In this document: piece after piece, positions 42,999-51,396 of the stretch | Position numbering within the stretch: the first letter of the stretch is position 1 | Layout of the letters: every line of letters starts with the position of its first letter | Assembly: GCF_002742625.1 (NCBI RefSeq) | Contig: NZ_PEBF01000001.1 | Location: forward strand, 2,790,001-2,854,000 | DNA: 64,000 nucleotides | Source: Caulobacter sp. FWC2 | GTDB lineage: Bacteria > Pseudomonadota > Alphaproteobacteria > Caulobacterales > Caulobacteraceae | Direction: 5' to 3' | Notes under the pieces: generated by a model | Databases searched by the model: none | Seen by the model: only the letters and a program-made list of their open reading frames with translations | Told to the model about the DNA's origin: nothing | Made by a program: the position numbers and the translations under genes

Positions 42999-45089
42999 AT
43001 GAACCAGCCGATCAATCCACCGACCGTCCGCGGATCAGGGCGGCGCGAGCTTCCCGCCTACGTCAGTAACGGCGTGATCGGTCTGCGCGTGCGCGAGCTG
43101 CCGCTGACGTCCGGCATGACCTTGGTGAGCGGATTCAGCGGCGAGCATTTCGAGCGGCGGATCGAGGCGGCCGCCGTCGCGCCCTACCCCATCGCCGGCG
43201 ACATCGCCATCGACGGGGTGTGGCTGTCGGACGTCCCGCACCAGGCGGAGAACCTTGAACAGGACTACGATTTCGCGTCAGGCGAACTCACGACGCGATT
43301 TGAATTTCGCGCCGAGGGCCGCTTGGCCAAGGTCGAGGTCTTGACCTTCTGCAGTCGGCAGGATCCGACGCTCGTCTGCCAAGAGGTCGCCGTTACGCTC
43401 GACGGCGCCTGCGCCTTGGGCCTGCGCGCCGCCATCGACGCGGGCGGGGTCGATGGCCGGGCGCTGCGCCACAGCCGCCAGACACCCGGTGAAGCCGAGC
43501 CGGCCACGGATGGAACCCTGCTTTGGGAGGCGGCCGGCGCCCTGTCCACCTGCGGCCTGGCGCTGGTCACCCAGGTGCTCGGCGCCGGCGATCTGCAACC
43601 CGAACGGCCGCCGCTGCGCGACCACCGCCTGACGAGCGAATATGGCCTGCGCGCCCGTGCCGGACGCACGGTGCGCTTGCGTCAGATCGCGTCGGTTATC
43701 CCCAGCGCCATGCACGCCATGCCCGATCAACAGGCCGCGCGCCTGGCGGCCAAGGCTGGCGCGGATGGGTTCGACCTTATTCGCAAGCAAAACCGGTTGG
43801 CCTGGGACGAGCTCTGGAAGGGGCGCATCCGGGTGACGGGGGCCAGCGAGCGCTGGCAAGGCCTCATCGATGCGGCCGTCTTCTATCTCAACAGCTCGGT
43901 CCACGCCTCCTCGCCCGCTTCGACCTCGATCTTTGGCTTGGCGACCTGGCACGACTATCACTACTATTTTGGCCATGTGATGTGGGACATCGAGGCCTTC
44001 GCCGTTCCCCCGCTTTGCGTCCTCCAGCCCCACGCGGCCGCCGCCCTTCTGGCCTACCGCAGCGAGCATCTGGCCGGAGCCCGGCGCAACGCCCAGATCA
44101 TGGGCCGCCGGGGGCTGCAGTTTCCCTGGGAGAGCGCCCCGGCCAGCGGCGAGGAAGCCGCGCCCCTGCCCGGCTCGGCCGCCTGGCACGAGGATCACGT
44201 CTCGCTCGACGTCGCCCGGGCTTTCGCCCTCTTCGCCGATGTCACCGGCGATCGCGAGTTTCTGCGCACCCGCGCCTGGCCGGTGCTGTCGGGCGTCAGC
44301 CAGTGGATCGCCAGCCGGGTGACCCCGACGCGCGACGGCTATGCGATCAACGCCTCCATGGGCATCGCCGAGCGGGAAAATCCGGTCGACAACGCCGCCT
44401 TCACCAACATGGGGGCGGTGGTGGTGCTGCGCGAGGCCGTGCGGGTGGCCCAGGCCCTGGGCCTGGAAGCCGATCCTGCCTGGACGACGATCGCCGAGAG
44501 CCTGCACATCCCGATGCGTGGTAAGGCCGTGATCTCGCATGACGCCTACCGGACAGACGAGGAGAAGGGCGCCACGCCCGACCCCCTGATGGGCCTCTTC
44601 CCGTTCGGCTTTCCGCTCGACGCCGATCACGAGCGCGCGACGCTGGATCTCTATCTTGGCCTGGCCCAGGACTATATCGGCAGCCCGATGCTGTCGGCGC
44701 TCTACGGCGCCTGGGCGGCGCGGTCGGGCGACCGGTCGCTGGCGCTGAAGCTGATGGAGGACGGCTATGGCGCGTTTTGCGTCGGCAGGTTCCTGCAGAC
44801 GCTGGAGTACAGGGCCGACCGTTTTCCCGAGCAACCGCAGGCCGGGCCGTTCTTCGCCAATATCGGCGGGTTTCTGACCGGACTGCTGTTTGGATTCACG
44901 GGCCTGGAACCGGGCCCGGAAGACGACCCGCAAAGCTGGTCCCGGCGTCCGGCCAACCTTCCGGCCGGCTGGACCGCGATCGAGGTCGATCGCCTGTGGA
45001 TCCGCGGCCGGCCCATGCGCCTGACCGCGCGCCAGGGGGAACTCGCCGAGTTGAGACCCGTTGCGGGCCAGGTCATGGCGTTGTCCTGA
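42999..45089 (+). CDS. Glycoside hydrolase family 65-like protein (acid trehalase / ATHL1 type)
   Basis: A 696-residue cytoplasmic protein with the GH65 plan: an N-terminal beta-sandwich (about 15-270, YVSNGVIGLRV near the start) and an (alpha/alpha)6 barrel (about 290-640) with YYFGHVMWDIEAF in place of the family's WDTE motif, ERENPVDNAAFTNMGAVVVL with the likely general-acid glutamate region, and FFANIGGFLTGLLFGFTGLE near the end. GH65 members act on trehalose, maltose or glucosyl-hydroxylysine; the substrate here is not certain. GGGGAGCGCG precedes ATG 42999. Confidence 0.85.
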   Translation: MNQPINPPTVRGSGRRELPAYVSNGVIGLRVRELPLTSGMTLVSGFSGEHFERRIEAAAVAPYPIAGDIAIDGVWLSDVPHQAENLEQDYDFASGELTTRFEFRAEGRLAKVEVLTFCSRQDPTLVCQEVAVTLDGACALGLRAAIDAGGVDGRALRHSRQTPGEAEPATDGTLLWEAAGALSTCGLALVTQVLGAGDLQPERPPLRDHRLTSEYGLRARAGRTVRLRQIASVIPSAMHAMPDQQAARLAAKAGADGFDLIRKQNRLAWDELWKGRIRVTGASERWQGLIDAAVFYLNSSVHASSPASTSIFGLATWHDYHYYFGHVMWDIEAFAVPPLCVLQPHAAAALLAYRSEHLAGARRNAQIMGRRGLQFPWESAPASGEEAAPLPGSAAWHEDHVSLDVARAFALFADVTGDREFLRTRAWPVLSGVSQWIASRVTPTRDGYAINASMGIAERENPVDNAAFTNMGAVVVLREAVRVAQALGLEADPAWTTIAESLHIPMRGKAVISHDAYRTDEEKGATPDPLMGLFPFGFPLDADHERATLDLYLGLAQDYIGSPMLSALYGAWAARSGDRSLALKLMEDGYGAFCVGRFLQTLEYRADRFPEQPQAGPFFANIGGFLTGLLFGFTGLEPGPEDDPQSWSRRPANLPAGWTAIEVDRLWIRGRPMRLTARQGELAELRPVAGQVMALS

Positions 45090-45189
45090 TCGACGCGCAG
45101 ACGCCCACGGCCTCCTGATCCGCCGCCGAGCGCGGAACGCCCGGTGGCTAGGGGCTTTGAGAAAGACGCATGAGCTTTCCCAACCTGGA

Positions 45190-45224
45190 ACGACCCGCCG
45201 CGACGCGCGGCGGGTCGTCTTTTC
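45190..45224 (+). terminator. Rho-independent terminator after the GH65 gene
   Basis: A perfect stem of 13 bases (ACGACCCGCCGCG at 45190-45202 pairing with 45206-45218), loop ACG, followed by CTTTT. It lies between two convergent genes. Confidence 0.8.
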
Positions 45225-45238
45225 AGCGCATCGTTCGA

Positions 45239-45916
45239 CTAGGACTTCGTCTTGTCGGCCGCCTTGCCCAAGGCGTTGGTCTTGGCCGCCGTGCCGGCTC
45301 CGGCCTCATCATCGGCGTTGGTCGACCGGTCCAGCTTGGTCACCATCTGGGCGTGGTGCTCGAGCTTGGGAGCCGTCTGCGCCGCGAACGCCTTGACCTC
45401 GGCGTTGTCGCCGGCCTTGGCGTAACCGTTGAAGGCCAAGAGGGCCTCGTGGTGCGCCATGGTCTGCTGATCAAGATAGCGGTCGTCGAAGTCCTTGGCC
45501 GCCGCGCCGGTGAGGTTGTCCAGCATGCCCTTGCGACGCTCGTCCAATGCCGCCGGAAGCGGACCTGGCGCCTTGCCGGCCGCCACCAGGGCCTTGAGCT
45601 TGGCGTCGGCCGCGCTGTGATCGTCGATGATCATCTGGGCCGCCGCCTTGACGTCGGGGTTTAGCGAACGCTTCAAGGCGAGCTTGCTGGACTCGATCTC
45701 ATAGAGCCCGCCGATCGCCGCATCCTTGACGAAAGCCTCGGTGTCCAAGGCGCCCGCCGCCCCGGTCGCCACGCCCGTGGCCGCGGCGGCCACGTCCTGG
45801 GCGATATTGACCGGTTCGTTCTTCTGTCCCTCGGCGCGCTGTTCGCCCGGTTTTGGCCCACAGGCGGTCAGCAACAGGCCGGCCAGGCCCGCGACCATCA
45901 CTCCACGGTGCATCAT
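45239..45916 (-). CDS. DUF4142 stress lipoprotein
   Basis: A 225-residue exported lipoprotein. Signal and lipobox: MMHRGVMVAGLAGLLLTACG. The DUF4142 helical domain follows (FVKDAAIGGLYEIESSKLAL, DVKAAAQMIIDDHSAADAKL, YLDQQTMAHHEALLAFNGYA), a ferritin-like four-helix fold without iron ligands and of unknown role. I chose ATG 45916 because GGAGGG lies 4-5 bases before it; ATG 45928 would contain the ribosome site. It has an EcfG-like promoter. A paralogue is at 54711-55316. Confidence 0.85.
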   Translation of the reverse strand: MMHRGVMVAGLAGLLLTACGPKPGEQRAEGQKNEPVNIAQDVAAAATGVATGAAGALDTEAFVKDAAIGGLYEIESSKLALKRSLNPDVKAAAQMIIDDHSAADAKLKALVAAGKAPGPLPAALDERRKGMLDNLTGAAAKDFDDRYLDQQTMAHHEALLAFNGYAKAGDNAEVKAFAAQTAPKLEHHAQMVTKLDRSTNADDEAGAGTAAKTNALGKAADKTKS

Positions 45917-45958
45917 CTTGCCCTCCATCGAAGATCCCGTCGATCTTCCGCCAAGCTC

Positions 45959-45983
45959 AACGCAAACCTGGCAACGGGGTTCT
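45959..45983 (-). promoter_or_regulatory. Candidate EcfG-type promoter for the DUF4142 gene
   Basis: Minus strand AGAAC (45983-45979)-N16-CGTT (45962-45959): one mismatch in the -35. Start ATG 45916 is 42 bases on. Confidence 0.65.
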
Positions 45984-46008
45984 CTGCGGGGCTTTGGTCC
46001 CCGCAGAG
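45982..46008. repeat. Perfect 10-base hairpin upstream of the stress promoter
   Basis: CTCTGCGGGG (45982-45991), loop of 7, CCCCGCAGAG (45999-46008). No U tract on either strand, so termination alone is doubtful. It abuts the terminator at 46018-46047. Confidence 0.5.
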
Positions 46009-46017
46009 ACGCGCGGA

Positions 46018-46047
46018 AAGGGCCCCTGGAGCGATCCAGGGGCCCTT
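46018..46047 (-). terminator. Terminator after the GlsB/YeaQ gene
   Basis: A 13-base stem (AAGGGCCCCTGGA and its complement) with loop GCGA. On the minus strand it is followed by a short T run (CCCTTTCC). It lies 27 bases past the stop at 46075. Confidence 0.65.
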
Positions 46048-46074
46048 AAACCAAGGTCTCGTCGAGGCGCCGGG

Positions 46075-46332
46075 CTAGAGCGCGCGTCGGCCCGCCAGCA
46101 GGTGGTAGATCCACAGCACGACCACCGCGCCGATCGTGGCCACCAGCAGGCTGTAGAGATTGAAGCCGGTCACGCCGGCGCTGCCGAACTGGTTGAACAG
46201 GAACCCGCCGACCACCGCGCCAACGATGCCCAGAACGAGGTCGAGGACCAGGCTGCCGCCCGTGCGGCTGACCAGCTTGCTGGCGATAAATCCCGCGACA
46301 AGGCCAAGAACGACCCAAGCCAGAATGGACAA
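46075..46332 (-). CDS. GlsB/YeaQ/YmgE family small membrane protein, TTG start
   Basis: An 85-residue transglycosylase-associated (GlsB/YeaQ) membrane protein with three hydrophobic spans: SILAWVVLGLVAGFIASKLV, GGSLVLDLVLGIVGAVVGGF, and LYSLLVATIGAVVVLWIYHL. I start it at TTG 46332 because GGAGGAAGAACC is the ribosome site directly before it; the ATG at 46362 would translate that site as Gly-Gly-Arg-Thr. Members are induced by osmotic and general stress. A GGAAC-N16-GCTT element lies 47 bases upstream. Confidence 0.85.
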   Translation of the reverse strand: MSILAWVVLGLVAGFIASKLVSRTGGSLVLDLVLGIVGAVVGGFLFNQFGSAGVTGFNLYSLLVATIGAVVVLWIYHLLAGRRAL

Positions 46333-46378
46333 GGTTCTTCCTCCGATGTGATGCGCCGTCACCGGCTGAAGCCTTCAA

Positions 46379-46403
46379 AAGCGCCTCCCGCCCGAATGGT
46401 TCC
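46379..46403 (-). promoter_or_regulatory. Weak EcfG-like promoter for the GlsB/YeaQ gene
   Basis: Minus strand GGAAC (46403-46399)-N16-GCTT (46382-46379); perfect -35, two mismatches in -10. The same GCTT form occurs at 56539-56563. Confidence 0.35.
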
Positions 46404-46548
46404 CGCCGCGGTTCGCGTCGCGAGGGCGCGGCCGAGGGCGGGCGTGGCGCGCCGGACACGATCTCGAGCCTTCGCGCCGTTTACCGTGAAAGCCGCTTGC
46501 GGCGGTCCGCGATCAAGCCAACTCTTGGACAGTTTCCCAGGTAGCCCG

Positions 46549-46851
46549 ATGATCTTGGTCCAACGCCACGTCGCCAACGACAACCGCCAGGTCTCGCGCG
46601 CCTTGGCGGCGCTGGTTGTGGCCCTGACCGCGCTCTTTGGCCTGGTTGTCGCCGTCGTTTTCCTGGGAACCAGCCCGATGCCCGCGGCCTCGGGGTCGGG
46701 CCGGACCTCCTCGGCCGCCAGCAGTTCGGCGCTGGCAGACACCCCCGCCTGCAGGGCCGCGCTGGCGCGGGCCCGGGCCAGCCAGGCCTTAGGCGGCCAG
46801 GAGGCGGTGGCGGCGTCCACGGCCATGCTGCGGGTTTGCCGAGGCGCGTAA
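46549..46851 (+). CDS. Small membrane protein
   Basis: A 100-residue protein opening MILVQRHVANDNRQVSRALA (the VANDN sequence is common at the start of Caulobacter small proteins), one membrane segment (LAALVVALTALFGLVVAVVF), a Ser/Ala-rich linker and a helix with two cysteines (TPACRAALARARASQALGGQ ... VCRGA). No clear ribosome site or stress promoter. The opposite strand is also open but not protein-like. Function unknown. Confidence 0.5.
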   Translation: MILVQRHVANDNRQVSRALAALVVALTALFGLVVAVVFLGTSPMPAASGSGRTSSAASSSALADTPACRAALARARASQALGGQEAVAASTAMLRVCRGA

Positions 46852-46865
46852 AGTCCGGCCAGACC

Positions 46866-46891
46866 GGAATCCTTTGTCGCCCTCGCGCGTT
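46866..46891 (+). promoter_or_regulatory. Candidate EcfG-type promoter for the DUF5961-like gene
   Basis: GGAAT (46866-46870)-N17-CGTT (46888-46891), one mismatch. 21 bases before ATG 46913. Confidence 0.6.
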
Positions 46892-46912
46892 GACAAGGCC
46901 AAGGAGCCCCTC

Positions 46913-47155
46913 ATGACCCAGGCCGCCAACGACGATCGCCGTTTCAGCGTCCACGCCCGACACGCCGGGCCCCATCACGCGCGCATCGTCCAGGAACCGA
47001 GTTTCGAGGCCGCAGCGGTGGCCTATGTCGAGGACCTGGCCATCGCGCCCGATGACGGCGGCGAGATCAGCGTCGTCGTGCGCGACCTGGACACCCACCA
47101 CGAGCACTGCTTCCGCATCGACCTGGAAACCGGCGAAACGGCGGCCTGCGGATAG
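46913..47155 (+). CDS. Small DUF5961-like protein
   Basis: An 80-residue soluble protein with a compact alpha/beta layout: RRFSVHARHAGPHHARIVQE, then SFEAAAVAYVEDLAIAPDDG, then EISVVVRDLDTHHEHCFRID and a short tail. I think it belongs to DUF5961, a small family of Caulobacter-type bacteria. AAGGAGCCCC precedes ATG 46913. It lies between a stress-promoter candidate and ku, on the same strand. Confidence 0.7.
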   Translation: MTQAANDDRRFSVHARHAGPHHARIVQEPSFEAAAVAYVEDLAIAPDDGGEISVVVRDLDTHHEHCFRIDLETGETAACG

Positions 47156-47156
47156 C

Positions 47157-47181
47157 GAAACGAATCACCCGGCTCGTCGTT
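47157..47181 (+). promoter_or_regulatory. Candidate EcfG-type promoter for ku
   Basis: GAAAC (47157-47161)-N16-CGTT (47178-47181), one mismatch in the -35 and a perfect -10. 53 bases before the ku ATG. Confidence 0.65.
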
Positions 47182-47234
47182 GAGTCCGCACGCCCCTCTC
47201 GACACAGGCCCGGTGGGCGGCAAGGAACCTCGAC

Positions 47235-48125
47235 ATGGCATACCGCCCGACCTGGCAAGGACATCTTCGGCTCTCGCTCGTGACCTGCCCGGTGGCGCTC
47301 TATACGGCCACCAATGCCGGGGGCGAGGTCCATTTCAACCTGATCAATCCCAAGACCAACAACCGCATCAAGATGATCACGACCGACCCCGACACAGGGC
47401 CGATCGAGCGCGCCGACCTGGTCAAGGGCTATGAGGTCTCCAAGGGCGAATACATCCTGCTGAGCCAGGACGAGATCAACAGCGTCAAGCTGGAGAGCAC
47501 CAAGACCATCGACATCGAGAAGTTCGTGCCCGCCGAGGACATCGACCGGGTCTATTGGGACAATCCCTATTATCTGGTCCCCGACGGCAAGCTGGCCCAA
47601 GAGGCCTTCGCGGTGATCCGGGAGTCCATGGCCAGGGCCGGCCAGATCGGTATCGGGCGGGTGGTGATGTCCAGCCGTGAGCGCATCGTGGCCCTGGAGC
47701 CGCGCGGCAAGGGCATCCTGGCCTATACCCTGCGGACCGACGCGGAGGTGCGCAAGGAGGACGAGATCTTCGGCGGGATCAGCGACAAGGATCCCGATCC
47801 TCAAATGATCGCCATCGCCCAGAAGATCATCGAGCAGCAGGAAGGCCCATTCGATCCGTCCCAGTTCGTGGACCGCTATGAGGAAGCGCTCAAGGAGCTG
47901 ATCGCCGCCAAGCAGAAGGGCCACAAGGTCGCCAAGGTCGAAGAACCCGAAGACACCAATGTCATCGACCTGATGGCCGCCTTGCGCGCCAGTCTGTCGG
48001 CCAAGGACGCGCCGGCCGCCAAGGCCCCGGCGAAGGCCGGCGCGAAGGCCAAGGCCGCCGAGAAGCCCGCCGCCAAGACCAAAGCCAAGGCTCCCGCCAA
48101 GACCGCGCACAAGAAGGCGAGCTAG
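47235..48125 (+). CDS. ku: Bacterial Ku, DNA end-binding protein
   Basis: A 296-residue Ku homodimer subunit that threads onto double-strand ends and recruits LigD. The Ku core spans about residues 5-235 (WQGHLRLSLVTCPVALYTAT, ISDKDPDPQMIAIAQKIIEQ). The C-terminal 45 residues are a Lys/Ala-rich tail (KAPAKAGAKAKAAEKPAAKT), as in Ku proteins where the tail aids DNA binding. GGCAAGGAACC precedes the ATG. It converges on the ligD operon and has its own stress-promoter candidate; S. meliloti ku2 is a known RpoE2-dependent gene, which agrees with this arrangement. Confidence 0.95.
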   Translation: MAYRPTWQGHLRLSLVTCPVALYTATNAGGEVHFNLINPKTNNRIKMITTDPDTGPIERADLVKGYEVSKGEYILLSQDEINSVKLESTKTIDIEKFVPAEDIDRVYWDNPYYLVPDGKLAQEAFAVIRESMARAGQIGIGRVVMSSRERIVALEPRGKGILAYTLRTDAEVRKEDEIFGGISDKDPDPQMIAIAQKIIEQQEGPFDPSQFVDRYEEALKELIAAKQKGHKVAKVEEPEDTNVIDLMAALRASLSAKDAPAAKAPAKAGAKAKAAEKPAAKTKAKAPAKTAHKKAS

Positions 48126-48126
48126 G

Positions 48127-48684
48127 CTAGGCCTCTCCGCCGTTCGCGCGATAGTCCCGCCGCGCCTTGTCCAGTTCGTCTTGCGCCGCTTTTCGCGCCT
48201 TGGCCCAGCGCTGTCGCGCGGCCAGGGCGTCGGCTTCCAGCGCGTCGCGACGGCGCTGGAGTTCCCCCTCTTCGGCCAGGCGCTCGGTGTTGAGGGCCGT
48301 GAGCCGCTGCTCGGCGGCGGCGAGGCCTGAGCGGTCGGGCGGCGGCTTGAAGGCTGGCGCGGGTGGCGGCGCAGCTTCCTTGGCCACCAGTTTCAGCCGT
48401 GGCTTGGGACGCGAAGGCCCGGCCGGCGCCTGGGGCAGCCCCGGCTCCAGGCTGAAGGGGTCGTCCGATCCCACGGCCCGACGCAACGGGATCTCCGGAT
48501 GCGCCAAGGCCGCGGCGACCGCGTCAGGATCGTCGGTCACCTTGGCTCGGCCCTCGGCGAAGAGGTTCTGGCGGATGCCCCAGGCGGCCAAGGCCGCGAC
48601 CTGGCTGGGCGCGGCGACCACCGAGTCATGGAAGCCGAACTGGGCCTGGAAAACCTTCAGGCGTCGCGCCGGCGCCTTAGCCAT
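48127..48684 (-). CDS. Conserved coiled-coil protein in the ligD operon
   Basis: A 185-residue protein. The N-terminal 75 residues are a conserved domain seen in alphaproteobacterial hypothetical proteins (RRLKVFQAQFGFHDSVVAAP, SQVAALAAWGIRQNLFAEGR, HPEIPLRRAVGSDDPF). A Pro/Lys linker follows, then a long charged coiled coil (ALNTERLAEEGELQRRRDAL). It starts 2 bases after the ligD stop, so it is co-transcribed with ligD, and ends 1 base from ku. It could be an NHEJ accessory, but that is inference from position only. Confidence 0.75.
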   Translation of the reverse strand: MAKAPARRLKVFQAQFGFHDSVVAAPSQVAALAAWGIRQNLFAEGRAKVTDDPDAVAAALAHPEIPLRRAVGSDDPFSLEPGLPQAPAGPSRPKPRLKLVAKEAAPPPAPAFKPPPDRSGLAAAEQRLTALNTERLAEEGELQRRRDALEADALAARQRWAKARKAAQDELDKARRDYRANGGEA

Positions 48685-48686
48685 GG

Positions 48687-51341
48687 CTAGACCCGACCCA
48701 GGCGCTGGATGGCCGGTTCGAGCGGCCGCTCACCGTCGCAATAGTCCTCCCAGGCCGTCAGCTTGCGCACGAGGGCCGGGACGGTGCGAACGGTGTACTT
48801 GGCTGGGTCCAGCCCTTTCTTGACCTGGGTCCAGGAGATCGGCATCGAAACCGGCGCGCCAGGGCGGCCGCGCGGCGACAGCGGCGCCACTGCCGTGGCC
48901 ATGCGATCGTTGCGCAGATAGTCCAGGAAGATCCGTCCGCCGCGATCCTTCTTGGCCATGGTGATCAGGTAGCGTTCGGGGTCATCGGCGGCCATCGCCT
49001 TGCAGACATCGCGGGCGAAGGCCTTGGCGATATCCCAGGTGAGCCCCTCGGCCGACAGCGGGGTGACCACGTGCAGGCCCTTGCCGCCGGTCGTCTTGCA
49101 GAACGAGACCAGGCCTAGGTCGGCGAGGCGATCGCGCACCTCGCGCGCGCCCTCGATCACCCGGTCGAACGGCACGTCGGGCGCGGGATCCAGATCGAAC
49201 ACCAGCCGGCCGGGCTGTTCGGGCAAGAAGGGTTCGCTGTTCCAGGGATGCAGCTCCAGGGCTCCGACCTGGGCGGCGGCCACCAGGGCCTCGACCTTGT
49301 CGAACTGCAGGTAGGGCTTGCGGTCGCCCCAGACCTCCACTTCGGTGATCAAGGCCGACTGGCCCTGGCCGGTGTGGCGCTGGAAGAACTTCTGCTCGCC
49401 CTCGATGCCGTCTGGCATGCGGATCATCGAGCAGGGTCGGCCACGCACGTGCTCGATCATCCAGGCGCCGACCGCCTCGTAATATTGCGCCAGGTCCAGC
49501 TTGGTGACCAGCCGGCCATCGCCCGCGTCCGGCCAAAGGGTCTTGCCGGCGTTGGAAATAGTCTGGCCCATGACCACGGCCGAACCCTTTGGACTGACGG
49601 TCGGCGATGTGACCGTCGCCGCAGCGGAGGCGGCCTTCTGGGCCTTGGGCTCGGCCACCTTGGCGCCGGCCGGCGCGGGCGTTTCGGCCTCGACCTCGGC
49701 GGCCGGCTTGTCCGCGCGCAGCCCCTTGAAGGCGGCTTGTCGGATCTGGCCGTCGGCGGTGAAGCCTTCGTACTCGATCTCGGCGACCAGTTCGGGACGC
49801 ACCCAGTGGACCTCGCCGAGCCTTCCGGCCCGGCTCTTGCCCTCCTTGCCGTCGAACGGCGACGTAGGGGTTTCCAGCGCCTTGAGCCGCGGCAGGATCG
49901 TGGCGACCTTGTCGCGGCCAAACCCGGTGCCCACCCGGCCGACATGGATGAGCTTGCCGCCCTGGTGCACCCCGGCGATCAGCGAGCGAAAGGCGCCGTT
50001 GGTCGTGGTGTAGCCGCCGATCACCACCTCATGGCCGGCGCGGCACTTGGACTTGGTCCAGGTTTCGCCGCGCCCCGAGCGATAGGGCGCGTCCAGGCGC
50101 TTGGAGACGATGCCTTCCAGATCCATGCGGCAGGCCGACAACAGCACCGCGTCCCCGGCCGTGATGAAATGGTCCACATAGCGCAGACGCGGCCCCGCGC
50201 CGTCGACATGGGCGGCCAGCCGGTCCTTTCGCGTCGCCAGCGGCAGGTCGCGCAGATCCTCCGGGCCCTCGAACAACTGGTCGAAGACGAAGAACACCAG
50301 GTCGGCGGTCTTGCCCTCGGAAATGGCCGCTTGCAGGGCCGCGAAATCCGGCGCGCCGCTGTGATCCAGCGCGCAGATTTCGCCGTCGATGATCCCGTCG
50401 CCAAGCGCCGCGCCGGCCGCGGTGATCTCGGGGAACTTGGCCGACCAGTCCAGGCCCTTGCGCGTGCGCAAGGTCGCCTTGCCGTCCACCGTGCGCAGTT
50501 GCATGCGGTAGCCGTCGAACTTGATCTCGTGGGCCCAGCCCGGCCCGGCGGACGGCTTTTCGACCGGCTTGGTGAGCTGCGGCTCGACGAAGTCTGGCAG
50601 GACCTTGACGGTCTTGGTCTTGGCCGGCGACGAGGCCTTCAGCGGCTTGATCAGGCCCGCCGGGGCGCTGTCGTCGCGATCGCTTTGCCAGACCGCACCG
50701 GCGTCGGCGCCCTCCCCGGTCATGAACGGCGTGGCGGCCTTGCCCTTGCCATTGGCGATCTCGGTCATGGTCCGGCCCGAGGCGATCGAACGGTCCTCGT
50801 CGGTCGGACCGCCGGGATTGCCGGGCTGGGCGGCTTCGTCGCGATGTTTGATCAAGATCCAGCTGGCCCGGCCGCGGCTGTCGCGCTTGGTGCGCACGAT
50901 CACCCAGGAGCCGTGCATGCGTCCGCCTTCCATGACGAACTTCAGCTCGCCCTTGCCCAGCGCCGCGCCGATCTTTTCGAAGCCCTTTTCAGGCGCCCAG
51001 TAGCCGCGATCCCACAGCATCACCGTGCCGCCCCCATACTGGCCCTTGGGGATCGTGCCTTCGAAGTCGCCGTAATCGAGGGGATGGTCCTCGACCTCCA
51101 TGGCCAGCCGCCGCTCGGCCGGGTCCAGCGAAGGTCCCTTGGGCACCGCCCAGGACTTGAAAGTCCCGTCATATTCCAGGCGCAGGTCGAAATGCAGGTG
51201 ACTGGCGGCGTGCTTCTGGATGACGAACCGCAAGGCTTGCGACGGCGCGACCTTGACCTTGCCCGACGGCTCGGCCGTCTGCGAGAAGTCGCGCATCGCC
51301 TGGTATTTCGAAAGCTTCGACGGGGGTTTCGCGACGGCCAT
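48687..51341 (-). CDS. ligD: LigD, multifunctional NHEJ DNA ligase
   Basis: An 884-residue enzyme with the order phosphoesterase, ligase, polymerase. The N-terminal 3'-phosphoesterase (about 25-170) has RFVIQKHAASHLHFDLRLEY (His44, His48, His50, Asp52) and MEVEDHPLDYGDFEG (His86). The ligase (about 245-540) has adenylation Lys274 in HEIKFDGYRM, and VIDGEICALD and EGIVSKRLDAPY equivalents. After a Pro/Ala linker comes the AEP-type polymerase (about 600-884) with metal aspartates in LVFDLDPAPDVPF and FCKTTGGKGLHVVTPL. With Ku it repairs double-strand breaks. The promoter candidate is at 51361-51385. Confidence 0.96.
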   Translation of the reverse strand: MAVAKPPSKLSKYQAMRDFSQTAEPSGKVKVAPSQALRFVIQKHAASHLHFDLRLEYDGTFKSWAVPKGPSLDPAERRLAMEVEDHPLDYGDFEGTIPKGQYGGGTVMLWDRGYWAPEKGFEKIGAALGKGELKFVMEGGRMHGSWVIVRTKRDSRGRASWILIKHRDEAAQPGNPGGPTDEDRSIASGRTMTEIANGKGKAATPFMTGEGADAGAVWQSDRDDSAPAGLIKPLKASSPAKTKTVKVLPDFVEPQLTKPVEKPSAGPGWAHEIKFDGYRMQLRTVDGKATLRTRKGLDWSAKFPEITAAGAALGDGIIDGEICALDHSGAPDFAALQAAISEGKTADLVFFVFDQLFEGPEDLRDLPLATRKDRLAAHVDGAGPRLRYVDHFITAGDAVLLSACRMDLEGIVSKRLDAPYRSGRGETWTKSKCRAGHEVVIGGYTTTNGAFRSLIAGVHQGGKLIHVGRVGTGFGRDKVATILPRLKALETPTSPFDGKEGKSRAGRLGEVHWVRPELVAEIEYEGFTADGQIRQAAFKGLRADKPAAEVEAETPAPAGAKVAEPKAQKAASAAATVTSPTVSPKGSAVVMGQTISNAGKTLWPDAGDGRLVTKLDLAQYYEAVGAWMIEHVRGRPCSMIRMPDGIEGEQKFFQRHTGQGQSALITEVEVWGDRKPYLQFDKVEALVAAAQVGALELHPWNSEPFLPEQPGRLVFDLDPAPDVPFDRVIEGAREVRDRLADLGLVSFCKTTGGKGLHVVTPLSAEGLTWDIAKAFARDVCKAMAADDPERYLITMAKKDRGGRIFLDYLRNDRMATAVAPLSPRGRPGAPVSMPISWTQVKKGLDPAKYTVRTVPALVRKLTAWEDYCDGERPLEPAIQRLGRV

Positions 51342-51360
51342 GTGGATCCTCCAGGGCTTG

Positions 51361-51385
51361 AACGGCCAGCCAGGCCTGGCGATCC
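51361..51385 (-). promoter_or_regulatory. Candidate EcfG-type promoter for ligD
   Basis: Minus strand GGATC (51385-51381)-N16-CGTT (51364-51361): one mismatch. -10 is 19 bases before the ligD ATG, close for a leader but workable. Confidence 0.55.
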
Positions 51386-51396
51386 TTGATCGCGCT

